Positions 1 through 5,908 of a DNA stretch of 7,051 bases are shown one piece after another. A program made the position numbers and the translations under genes. The notes beneath the pieces are model-generated. The model saw only the letters and a list, made by a program, of their open reading frames with translations, was not told the origin of the DNA and did not search any database. The stretch comes from Smithella sp. (GTDB taxonomy: Bacteria > Desulfobacterota > Syntrophia > Syntrophales > Smithellaceae). The stretch covers positions 1 to 7,051 of the forward strand of contig JAAZOZ010000022.1 of NCBI GenBank assembly GCA_012797505.1. The letters run 5' to 3'. Numbering within the stretch: position 1 is the stretch's first letter; every line of letters starts with the position of its first letter.

Positions 1-4
1 AAAA

Positions 5-79
5 TGGAGCGGGCGACCGGGCTCGAACCGGCGACGTCCAGCTTGGGAAGCTGACATTCTACCGCTGAATTACGCCCGC
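5..79 (-). tRNA. tRNA-Gly (anticodon CCC)
   Basis: Read on the minus strand, this 75-nt stretch folds as a complete cloverleaf. The acceptor arms GCGGGCG and CGCCCGC pair over 7 bp. The D-arm is ATTC/GAAT, with the conserved GG in its loop. The anticodon arm has loop TTCCCAA, giving anticodon CCC, followed by a 5-nt variable loop. The T-arm has loop TTCGAGC. The discriminator is U and the CCA end is encoded. Anticodon CCC reads the glycine codon GGG, and the acceptor and anticodon sequences resemble bacterial glycine tRNAs of this type. Only four bases (TTTT on this strand) follow the CCA before the window ends, so any terminator is cut off. The gene is divergent from prfC. Confidence 0.97.
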
Positions 80-91
80 TCACGGCAAAAG

Positions 92-120
92 TCTTTGATG
101 CAACACGCTCTTTTTGTCAA
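92..120 (-). promoter_or_regulatory. Candidate promoter of the tRNA-Gly gene
   Basis: On the minus strand a perfect -35 box TTGACA lies at 120-115. A 17-bp spacer leads to a weak -10 position at 97-92 (CAAAGA); a 16-bp spacer gives TCAAAG. The predicted start near position 85 is a few bases upstream of the mature tRNA 5' end at 79, which is the right geometry for a short tRNA leader. The -10 match is poor, so the call rests on the -35 box and the position. Confidence 0.45.
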
Positions 121-174
121 GGAGTTTTTGCGTGAGGGCAGCTCCGGCCGTGAACCGGATCGCGGTCTTATCGG

Positions 175-203
175 TTGACAGCGCCGTGATTATCCGTTAA
201 GAG
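175..203 (+). promoter_or_regulatory. Candidate promoter of prfC
   Basis: A perfect TTGACA -35 box at 175-180 is followed 17 bp later by TAAGAG (198-203), a 3 of 6 match to the -10 consensus. Transcription would start near 210 and give a leader of about 110 nt that includes the heptamer repeat at 242-268. A better isolated -10 (TATAAG, 228-233) exists, but no -35 box is spaced for it. This is a weak prediction. Confidence 0.3.
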
Positions 204-241
204 GCGGCACCGTTCAGGCAAGAAGGATATAAGGATAAAGG

Positions 242-268
242 CTGAAGACTGAAGACTGAAGACTGAAG
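242..268 (+). repeat. Tandem heptamer repeat (CTGAAGA), about 3.9 copies
   Basis: Three perfect copies of CTGAAGA (242-248, 249-255, 256-262) are followed by six bases of a fourth (263-268). The array lies in the spacer between the tRNA and prfC, about 50 bp before the prfC start and outside any coding region supported here. Short perfect tandem repeats of this kind can change copy number by slippage. Here that would change the leader length of prfC, not a reading frame. Confidence 0.9.
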
Positions 269-308
269 GTCATTTTGTGGTGAACGGTTGAAAACGTTCC
301 CATCAGCA

Positions 309-323
309 ATGAGGGTATTTTGA
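309..323 (+). promoter_or_regulatory. prfC translation start: GAGGG ribosome site, UUG start, overlapping AUG mini-ORF
   Basis: The prfC frame is closed upstream by TGA at 281-283. Between that stop and the conserved protein start there is no ATG or GTG in frame. The only suitable start is TTG at 320-322, preceded by GAGGG at 311-315 with a 4-5 nt spacer. An AUG at 309-311 in another frame opens a four-codon ORF (AUG AGG GUA UUU) that stops at UGA 321-323. That UGA overlaps the UUG start by two bases. Whether the mini-ORF is translated is unknown, and no clear ribosome site precedes its AUG. Confidence 0.75.
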
Positions 324-1906
324 GCAAACAACTGCAAAAAGAAATTGAACGCCGCCGGACGTTCGGGATCATCAGCCATCCCGACGCGGGAAAAACAACG
401 CTTACGGAAAAGCTGCTGCTTTTCGGCGGCGCCATCCAGATGGCGGGCGCCGTCAAGGCGCGGAAAGCGTCTAAACACGCGCTTTCCGACTGGATGTCCA
501 TCGAGAAAGAACGCGGCATTTCCGTCACCTCGTCGGTCATGAAATTCGAATACGCAGGCTGTGAAATCAACCTGCTGGACACGCCGGGGCATCAGGACTT
601 TTCCGAAGATACCTACCGGGTGCTCACCGCCGTGGACAGCGCGCTGATGGTGATTGACGGCGCCAAAGGCGTCGAAACGCAAACGCAGAAGCTCATGGAA
701 GTCTGCCGTCTGCGCAACACACCGATCATCACCTTCATCAACAAGCTGGATCGCGACTGCCTGGCGCCCCTGGACATTCTCACGGACATTGAAGACAAAC
801 TGCAGCTGGAATGTTCGCCGCTCTCCTGGCCCATCGGCATGGGCAAGCGGTTCCGGGGCGTTTACAACCTTTACGATCAAAAACTTCATCTTTTTACGCC
901 GGGCCAGTCAAAGCGAACGGACGAAGGCGTCGTGATCAGCGATTTGTCCGATGGACTGCTTGATGAACTGCTGGACAGCCAGGCCGCGGAGCTCCGCGAA
1001 GAAATCGCCCTGCTCACCGGCGCAGCCAATCCCTTTGAAATCAGAGAATACCTGAAGGCGGGACAGACGCCGGTTTTTTTCGGCAGCGCCATCAATAATT
1101 TCGGCGTCAGGGAATTGCTCGACGCCTTTGTGGAAATCGCCCCTTCTCCTGTTGCCCGTCCCACGACCACGAGGCAGGTTGAGCCGGACGAAGATGATTT
1201 TTCCGGATTTGTTTTTAAAATCCAGGCCAACATGGATCCGGCGCACCGCGACCGCATTGCGTTTATGAGAATCTGTTCGGGCAAGTTCGAGCGGGGCATG
1301 CGCGTGGTTCATCACCGCATTCACAAGGAGATCTCCCTGTCCAATGCCACGATTTTCATGGCGCAGGACCGGACCAATGTCGAAACGGCTTACCCGGGAG
1401 ACATCATCGGCATCCACAATCACGGCACCATCAAAGTGGGCGACACCTTCACGCAAAAAGAACCGCTGAAGTTTACAGGCATTCCCCATTTCGCTCCGGA
1501 GCACTTTTGCCGCGTGCGGCTCAAAGATCCTCTGCGCCTCAAACATCTGCAAAAGGGGCTGATGCAGCTTTCGGAAGAAGGAGCGATTCAGGTCTTCAAA
1601 CCTCTCTGGGGTTCGGACAACATTCTGGGCGCGGTGGGCGCTTTGCAGTTTGACGTGACCATGGCGCGGCTGAAAGACGAATACAGCGTTTATGCCGATT
1701 ACGAACAAGCCGATTACGCCGCCGCCCGCTGGGTCACCTGCGACGACGCCGGAAAAATGGAAGATTTCCAGAAGAAGAATTCCATGAACCTGGCCACGGA
1801 CACGGAAGGAAACCTCGTATATCTGGCGCTTTCCGACTGGCGCCTTTCCCACGTCATGGAAGAGTGGCCGCAAATCCGGTTTCACAAAACCATGGAAAAA
1901 AGCTGA
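320..1906 (+). CDS. prfC: Peptide chain release factor 3 (RF3)
   Basis: RF3 is a cytoplasmic translational GTPase that speeds release of RF1/RF2 from the ribosome after peptide release at stop codons. The 528-aa product matches the usual family length (about 525-530 aa) and looks intact. The GTPase motifs are in order: P-loop SHPDAGKTT (19-27), switch I around RGISVT (65-70), DTPGH (87-91), NKLD (141-144) and a G5 region near SPLSWPIGMG (166-175). The region from about 290 to the end fits RF3 domains II and III. RF3 is told from EF-G by its short length and the lack of EF-G domains IV and V. The start is UUG, the only possible one after the in-frame stop at 281. The gene stands alone, divergent from the tRNA and convergent with the toxin gene. 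Confidence 0.97.
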   Translation: MSKQLQKEIERRRTFGIISHPDAGKTTLTEKLLLFGGAIQMAGAVKARKASKHALSDWMSIEKERGISVTSSVMKFEYAGCEINLLDTPGHQDFSEDTYRVLTAVDSALMVIDGAKGVETQTQKLMEVCRLRNTPIITFINKLDRDCLAPLDILTDIEDKLQLECSPLSWPIGMGKRFRGVYNLYDQKLHLFTPGQSKRTDEGVVISDLSDGLLDELLDSQAAELREEIALLTGAANPFEIREYLKAGQTPVFFGSAINNFGVRELLDAFVEIAPSPVARPTTTRQVEPDEDDFSGFVFKIQANMDPAHRDRIAFMRICSGKFERGMRVVHHRIHKEISLSNATIFMAQDRTNVETAYPGDIIGIHNHGTIKVGDTFTQKEPLKFTGIPHFAPEHFCRVRLKDPLRLKHLQKGLMQLSEEGAIQVFKPLWGSDNILGAVGALQFDVTMARLKDEYSVYADYEQADYAAARWVTCDDAGKMEDFQKKNSMNLATDTEGNLVYLALSDWRLSHVMEEWPQIRFHKTMEKS

Positions 1907-1918
1907 GCAATGTGTTTT

Positions 1919-1974
1919 CCGCTGTCCAACATTAGAGACGGCGGTAGACTGTTGACCTGATTTTATTTTATCTT
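1919..1974 (+). terminator. Possible weak terminator after prfC
   Basis: CCGCTGTC (1919-1926) can pair with GACGGCGG (1937-1944) over 8 bp with one U-G pair and a 10-nt loop. A T-rich tract (about 1958-1974) follows only after some 14 bases, so this is not a classic intrinsic terminator. It lies 12 bp after the prfC stop, in the 80-bp gap between two convergent genes. It would serve prfC; on the minus strand no T run follows the hairpin. Confidence 0.3.
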
Positions 1975-1986
1975 GAACCGTTAACG

Positions 1987-2391
1987 TCAATCGGCAAACA
2001 AGGCTTCAAAATTTCGCGGATTAAGGATGACGATACCCTTATATCTTTTGAGGATCAACAGGTCTTCATCACCGGTAACAATATAGTCGGCCTGTGCATC
2101 AACGGCACAGGCGATAATGATATTATCCTCCGGATCCCTGCAAATACTCGGGACAGGACTCAGATCATGAATGATTTCTGAGGCTGCTTCTGAAACAATG
2201 GCCGAGATTTCGGAAACATCGGCCGGGGTGATTTTGAATTTTTTTCTCAGGATACCTTCAAATTCGCCGATAATATCATCGCACAGAACGAGGCTGAATG
2301 CCTGCTTGCGCGCGCGGATCATCAGGCCTGAACAAAGCCCTTCTGTCAGAAAGGCGGCAATCAGAACATTGGTGTCAAATACCGCCTTCAC
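1987..2391 (-). CDS. PIN-domain toxin of a type II toxin-antitoxin module
   Basis: This 134-aa protein is a single PIN domain of the COG1569/PF13470 type (putative toxin-antitoxin toxin, PIN family). PIN toxins are Mg2+-dependent ribonucleases that cleave RNA and slow growth when the antitoxin is lost. The acidic residues of the active site are visible: D6 in VFDTN, E43 (or E45) in IIGEFEGIL, D86/D89 in RDPEDN, and D108/D110 in TGDEDLL. Length and motif order are normal, so it is probably active. It starts with GTG at 2391-2389, which shares GTGA with the TGA of the antitoxin gene upstream, a sign of translational coupling. Its RNA target cannot be read from the sequence. Confidence 0.9.
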   Translation of the reverse strand: MKAVFDTNVLIAAFLTEGLCSGLMIRARKQAFSLVLCDDIIGEFEGILRKKFKITPADVSEISAIVSEAASEIIHDLSPVPSICRDPEDNIIIACAVDAQADYIVTGDEDLLILKRYKGIVILNPRNFEALFAD

Positions 2392-2609
2392 GATATAACC
2401 TTGAAAACATCGTCATCCGTAATCAAGCCTGACGCTTTCGCTTTAGGGCCCAGGGTTTTCTTCATCCGGCGGAATCTGGCCTCCCATAAAAACACCCCCA
2501 GCGACTCTTTCACGATATCGCTTTTATTTCTTCCGGTTGCACGGGCAATGGCATCCAGCTCCGACGCCATTTTCTCGGGCAAACTGACAGACAGAACGCT
2601 TCTCATCAT
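2388..2609 (-). CDS. Ribbon-helix-helix antitoxin
   Basis: This small protein (73 aa, or 72 aa from the second ATG) has the layout of a MetJ/Arc/CopG-type antitoxin. A short strand RSVLSVSLPE (3-12) would sit in the DNA groove. Helix A (12-24) and helix B starting at NKSDIVKESLGVFLWEA (28-44) follow. A basic linker (45-58) leads to an acidic C-terminal tail LITDDDVFKVIS that would bind and block the PIN toxin. It is the first gene of the pair and overlaps the toxin start by four bases. It would repress its own promoter, where a direct repeat lies over the -10 region. The family assignment comes from the fold pattern and the partner, not from a strong sequence signature. Confidence 0.85.
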   Translation of the reverse strand: MMRSVLSVSLPEKMASELDAIARATGRNKSDIVKESLGVFLWEARFRRMKKTLGPKAKASGLITDDDVFKVIS

Positions 2610-2618
2610 GCGCCTCCT
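2604..2618 (-). promoter_or_regulatory. Ribosome binding site and twin ATG start of the antitoxin gene
   Basis: A consensus AGGAGG (2618-2613) lies 3 nt before the first ATG (2609-2607) and 6 nt before the second ATG (2606-2604). The second spacing is closer to optimal, so the protein may begin MRSVLSV and be 72 aa long. The first is kept in the gene entry as the longer form. The strong site fits the excess of antitoxin over toxin expected in such modules. Confidence 0.75.
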
Positions 2619-2620
2619 GT

Positions 2621-2657
2621 ACTACAATACACTACAGCACAACGTGAGTCAAGTCAA
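2621..2657 (-). promoter_or_regulatory. Toxin-antitoxin promoter with direct-repeat operator candidate
   Basis: On the minus strand two overlapping TTGACT -35 boxes occur at 2657-2652 and 2652-2647. Each has a -10 candidate exactly 17 bp away: TAGTGT (2634-2629) for the first and TATTGT (2629-2624) for the second. The first pair puts the transcript start near 2622 and keeps the ribosome site intact. The second has the better -10 but would start inside the ribosome site. Two copies of TGTAGT (2636-2631 and 2626-2621), exactly 10 bp apart, cover the -10 region. One helical turn between repeats suits cooperative binding of a ribbon-helix-helix dimer, so this is the probable autorepression site. 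Confidence 0.55.
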
Positions 2658-2707
2658 AATTGATTCTCATGATCCTCCCTTATGCCTCTTTGTCCCTCTG
2701 TTGCCGT

Positions 2708-4570
2708 TCAGGGCCTGTCGGGAAACAGATCGGAGCCTGCCGCCTTCAGCGCCGGTTCATCATTCAGGATGGATTCGACATACGCGAAGAATTTTGGAAA
2801 TTCCGCGGCGATGAAAAATCGCGACGTCATGATCTTGTTGTAATAGAAACATGCCTCCGAATCGTTCCGGATATTTTCGAATGAACAATCCGCAACGGCA
2901 CGGCCGGTTGTCTTTTTCAGTTGGGAAGCCGCCAGAGAGAGGTTCCACAAATGCATCCATCCGAGGCAAAGAAGGAACATCGCCTTTTGGAAAGGCGTCG
3001 CCTGGGCAAAGATGCCGGCGATCTTTCCCTGGCCCATCCGGGCTTTCAGGAATCCGACCATCTTGTCCAATTCGACAAGTCCCCTGGCCACAGGCGTGAT
3101 ATACACCTCCTCGACGGCCTCACGGGCCGTGTTCACCGTTTGTTTGGTCAGTTTCCGGAAAACATTCAGATTCCGTTCATCCGGATCCATCAGAATCTTC
3201 CTCATTAACAAATCGACAGACTGAATGCCGTTTGTCCCCTCGACGATGCTCAGAATTTTACAGTCACGCGCATACTGCTCCACGGGATAGTCCCGACAAT
3301 AGCCGTAACCGCCGTAAACCTGGATTGCTTCGGCGGTCACAAGCCAGGACGCGTCGGTATTACCCGCCTTGCACAGCGGAATCAGCAATTCGGTGAGCGC
3401 CTTTGCTTCACGGCCCTTTTCTCCCTGATCGACAGCCTCCACATCAAGATTTTTCCCGAGGAAATAGGTAAGCATCCGCATCCCCTCAACGTAGGATTTC
3501 ATCCATAGGAGCATCCTGACCACATCGGGATGTTCAATGATGGGAACTTGCGGGGCATTCGGATCCAGCATCCCCGTCACGTGAACGCCCTGGAGCCGGG
3601 TTCCGGCATAGGCAATGGCATGCATACACGCGGCAGTGGAGCAGGAAAGTCCCTGAAGGCCTACAAAAAGTCTTTCTTCGTTCATCATCTTAAACATCTG
3701 CCGCATCCCTTTTCTTTCCTGACCCAGGAGATAGCCGACGCAGGAGTTGTTTTCTCCAAAGGCCAGGGTGCAGGTGGAGAGTCCGTGAATGCCCATCTTT
3801 TCCTCAACCCCCGTGCAGACAACATCGTTTCGTCTGCCGGGTGTTCCATCCGGTTCGGAGATGAATTTGGGCACAATAAAGAGGGAAAGCCCCCGTGTGC
3901 CGGGCGGATCGCCTTCGATGCGCGCCAGGACCATATGAACAATATTGTCCGTTAAATCGTGGTCCCCTCCGCTGATGAATATTTTCTGCCCTGTGATTTC
4001 ATAGGCGCCGTCTTCACGACGAACCGCCTTTGTCTTGACATTGCCGACATCGGAGCCTGCATTGGGTTCGGTCAGGCACATCGTGCCGCTCCATTTTCCG
4101 GAAAGCATTTTCGGCAGATAGGTTTGCTTCTGTTCCTGGCTTCCGAAAGAATAAACGAGCTGCGCGGCACTACCGCTCAACAGCGTGTAAAACGTCAGGC
4201 AGCCGTTGGCGGCGCAAAAGTATTCTTTGCAAGCCACCGACACAGACAAAGGCAGGCCTAATCCGCCAAATGCCGGATCGGCGGAAACCCCGATGAATCC
4301 CGCTTCGCTGATGGCCCGGTAGGGTTGCTGGAAGCAGGCGGGTACCGTCACCACTCCAAGCTTATTGTCAAAGTGGACACCCACGCGGTCCCCTTCGCTG
4401 TTGACGGGATAGAATTGTTCGACGGATATTTGTTCAGCCAGACGGAGGGTATCCTCATACAAGGCTTGATCCTGGTCGGAAAACTTTTCGTACTGTAAGC
4501 AGGAGTCCACCTCCAGCATTTCGAACAGGACGTAACGGACATCCCGGGAATCAACCAGTAAATTGGACAT
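2708..4570 (-). CDS. Acyl-CoA dehydrogenase, long form with N- and C-terminal extension domains (DmdC/FadE5-like)
   Basis: This 620-aa FAD enzyme would oxidise an acyl-CoA to the 2,3-enoyl-CoA and pass electrons to electron-transfer flavoprotein. Residues 8-62 (RDVRYVLFEMLEVD through the GDRVG region) match the N-terminal extension of long acyl-CoA dehydrogenases. The core follows to about 470: FAD/substrate signature CLTEPNAGSD (165-174), the segment after it with ITGQKIFISGG (192-202), and a C-terminal signature around VYGGYGYCRDYPVEQ (418-432). Catalytic Glu444 lies in VEGTNGIQ. Residues from about 480 to the end form the extra C-terminal domain (PF12806 type) of DmdC-like enzymes, which also explains the roughly 600-aa length. 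It starts at ATG 4570 with AGGAG (4580-4576) 5 nt upstream and is third in the operon, 50 bp after the HGD-D large subunit. The substrate is not known; DmdC itself acts on methylmercaptopropionyl-CoA, but nothing here points to that compound. Confidence 0.93.
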   Translation of the reverse strand: MSNLLVDSRDVRYVLFEMLEVDSCLQYEKFSDQDQALYEDTLRLAEQISVEQFYPVNSEGDRVGVHFDNKLGVVTVPACFQQPYRAISEAGFIGVSADPAFGGLGLPLSVSVACKEYFCAANGCLTFYTLLSGSAAQLVYSFGSQEQKQTYLPKMLSGKWSGTMCLTEPNAGSDVGNVKTKAVRREDGAYEITGQKIFISGGDHDLTDNIVHMVLARIEGDPPGTRGLSLFIVPKFISEPDGTPGRRNDVVCTGVEEKMGIHGLSTCTLAFGENNSCVGYLLGQERKGMRQMFKMMNEERLFVGLQGLSCSTAACMHAIAYAGTRLQGVHVTGMLDPNAPQVPIIEHPDVVRMLLWMKSYVEGMRMLTYFLGKNLDVEAVDQGEKGREAKALTELLIPLCKAGNTDASWLVTAEAIQVYGGYGYCRDYPVEQYARDCKILSIVEGTNGIQSVDLLMRKILMDPDERNLNVFRKLTKQTVNTAREAVEEVYITPVARGLVELDKMVGFLKARMGQGKIAGIFAQATPFQKAMFLLCLGWMHLWNLSLAASQLKKTTGRAVADCSFENIRNDSEACFYYNKIMTSRFFIAAEFPKFFAYVESILNDEPALKAAGSDLFPDRP

Positions 4571-4620
4571 AACCTCTCCTTCAAGATTTAAGATGGCCGT
4601 GTCGCAGCAGGCTAAGCGGC

Positions 4621-5898
4621 CTATGACAGTTTTGCTTCTTTTCGCCGGGCGTCGATGACCTCCAGCAGCGCTTCGATGCGCGTGAAAGATTGTTCTTCGC
4701 TGTATTTGCGCATATCGGCATGATCAACATCGATCATCACCGCCGGAATGCCCAGTTCATTCGTGACGCGTTTGAGCATGTCCATTTGCATGATGGAATA
4801 GACTTTACAGCTTCTGTTGCTGGCGAAGATGACACCGTCTACGCCCCAGTCTTCAATGGCGCGCCGCATCGCCCGAAAGCGAAGCGACATTCCATGCGGG
4901 CAGATGGAAGAATTCTGCATTCGCGCCAGATAGACCAGCGGATCACCGCCGTCATAGGCAAACAGATCCAGCTCGCCCTCCACGGTCCCGATGCAATAGG
5001 TGTAGGAAGCCGAAATCAGGTTGACGTCAAGCGAAGCCAGGCGGGACGACATCCTGCTCAATTGATGCCAGGGCGCAATGTTGTCCCAGAGAAGCCGGTA
5101 TCTTTCATTGGGAACAGGATAGATCCCCTTCGCGATATTATCTTCGGCCTCTTCGGCAAGAAGGCGGTAGTGATCGGCCAGGGTCTTTGTTCCCCGGGAA
5201 GTGAGGTACGGCGCCATCTGGACAAAGGAATCGAAGGCGGTAAGACCGGCCGGCCGGGACGCCGCCGTTTTCAAAAAGCGCTTCCAGTTGGCCAGAGCAT
5301 CCCGCGTGTTTTCGAGCGCCTCGCGGACTCGCTCGATATTGAATGTCTGCCCGCTCAGATTTTCGATGGTCCGGATGAGGTCGCGGTACTGGGTAACGAT
5401 GTAATCGAGATCCCGCGCGTTTTGCGGTTCATAGCAGAACGGCACATCCAGAATAAAATGCGGAACACCCCATGTCCGGTGGTAGATGTCGAACCACTTG
5501 ACCAGCAGGGAACAGTTGTTGTTGTTGGAGACGATCAGATGCGGTTTCGGCAGGCCCATCGTGGGAGAGTCCTTCCCGCCGTCAAACGCCGTGCCGAGAT
5601 CGATGCGTGCATAAGAGCACAGATCCATTGAATAGCCCATCTTTTCCGCTTTTTCGCATTGCAGGGGGCCGACGCCTTTTCCCGCGCTCATGGCGGCATG
5701 GCTCTCCGGTACGCCGTAAACCACGTTTTCAAAACCGCTGAACAATTCAGCGGGAACGACGATGGCCATCCACACCACGAAGGCGCCTTCACCGGCTTTT
5801 TGATGCAGATTCATGTAGTCATTGAACATGATTTTACTCAATCGCCTGCCGGCCGCAGTCTTCTGATGGCCGGATTTTGCCGTATTTTCGTTTGCCAT
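4621..5898 (-). CDS. 2-hydroxyacyl-CoA dehydratase / benzoyl-CoA reductase family protein, larger subunit
   Basis: This 425-aa protein belongs to the HGD-D family (PF06050), whose members use a [4Fe-4S] cluster to make ketyl or aromatic radicals from CoA thioesters. Three cysteines sit in family-typical places and are the probable cluster ligands: C94 in MDLCSYARID, C129 in SNNNNCSLL and C364 in NRSCKVYS. A fourth motif, ICPHGM (332-337), is near the active-site half. No signal peptide or membrane segment is evident, so the enzyme should be cytoplasmic. It starts at ATG 5898 after GGAGG (5908-5904), which lies directly after the stop of the small-subunit gene; only 10 bp separate the two, so they are co-translated partners. 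Size and gene order (small, then large) resemble BcrC-BcrB, but the sequence alone does not tell a dehydratase from a reductase. Confidence 0.9.
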   Translation of the reverse strand: MANENTAKSGHQKTAAGRRLSKIMFNDYMNLHQKAGEGAFVVWMAIVVPAELFSGFENVVYGVPESHAAMSAGKGVGPLQCEKAEKMGYSMDLCSYARIDLGTAFDGGKDSPTMGLPKPHLIVSNNNNCSLLVKWFDIYHRTWGVPHFILDVPFCYEPQNARDLDYIVTQYRDLIRTIENLSGQTFNIERVREALENTRDALANWKRFLKTAASRPAGLTAFDSFVQMAPYLTSRGTKTLADHYRLLAEEAEDNIAKGIYPVPNERYRLLWDNIAPWHQLSRMSSRLASLDVNLISASYTYCIGTVEGELDLFAYDGGDPLVYLARMQNSSICPHGMSLRFRAMRRAIEDWGVDGVIFASNRSCKVYSIMQMDMLKRVTNELGIPAVMIDVDHADMRKYSEEQSFTRIEALLEVIDARRKEAKLS

Positions 5899-5908
5899 AA
5901 AAACCTCC

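Noticed and set aside
143..159. TCCGG/CCGGA hairpin in the tRNA to prfC spacer
   Set aside because: A 5-bp stem with no T run and no link to a ribosome site; it is expected by chance in GC-rich DNA.
80..319. Possible riboswitch or small RNA in the spacer before prfC
   Set aside because: No known riboswitch core or long conserved stem was recognised; only the promoter candidates and the heptamer repeat are visible.
197..889. 230-codon minus-strand frame crossing the spacer into prfC
   Set aside because: Most of it mirrors the conserved GTPase domain of prfC, and it reads through the heptamer repeat near its end. No domain was recognised.
908..1990. 360-codon open frame on the minus strand opposite prfC
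   Set aside because: It lies wholly antisense to an intact, well-conserved prfC and shows no recognisable domain. It is rich in His, Arg and Gly as expected from a GC-rich antisense shadow.
2632..2670. 12-codon minus-strand ORF (MRINFDLTHVVL) with GGGAGG upstream, before the antitoxin gene
   Set aside because: The ribosome site is only 3 nt from the ATG, and the ORF runs across the promoter and operator of the module, so it would not be on that transcript. It is probably chance.
4595..4621. GGCCG/CGGCC inverted repeat between the HGD-D large subunit and the acyl-CoA dehydrogenase
   Set aside because: A 5-bp stem with a 17-nt loop and no T run is too weak to call a terminator or attenuator.
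4690..5631. 313-codon open frame on the plus strand opposite the HGD-D large subunit
   Set aside because: It is an antisense shadow of a conserved gene with no family motifs; the true coding strand is shown by the cysteine motifs and ribosome site on the minus strand.
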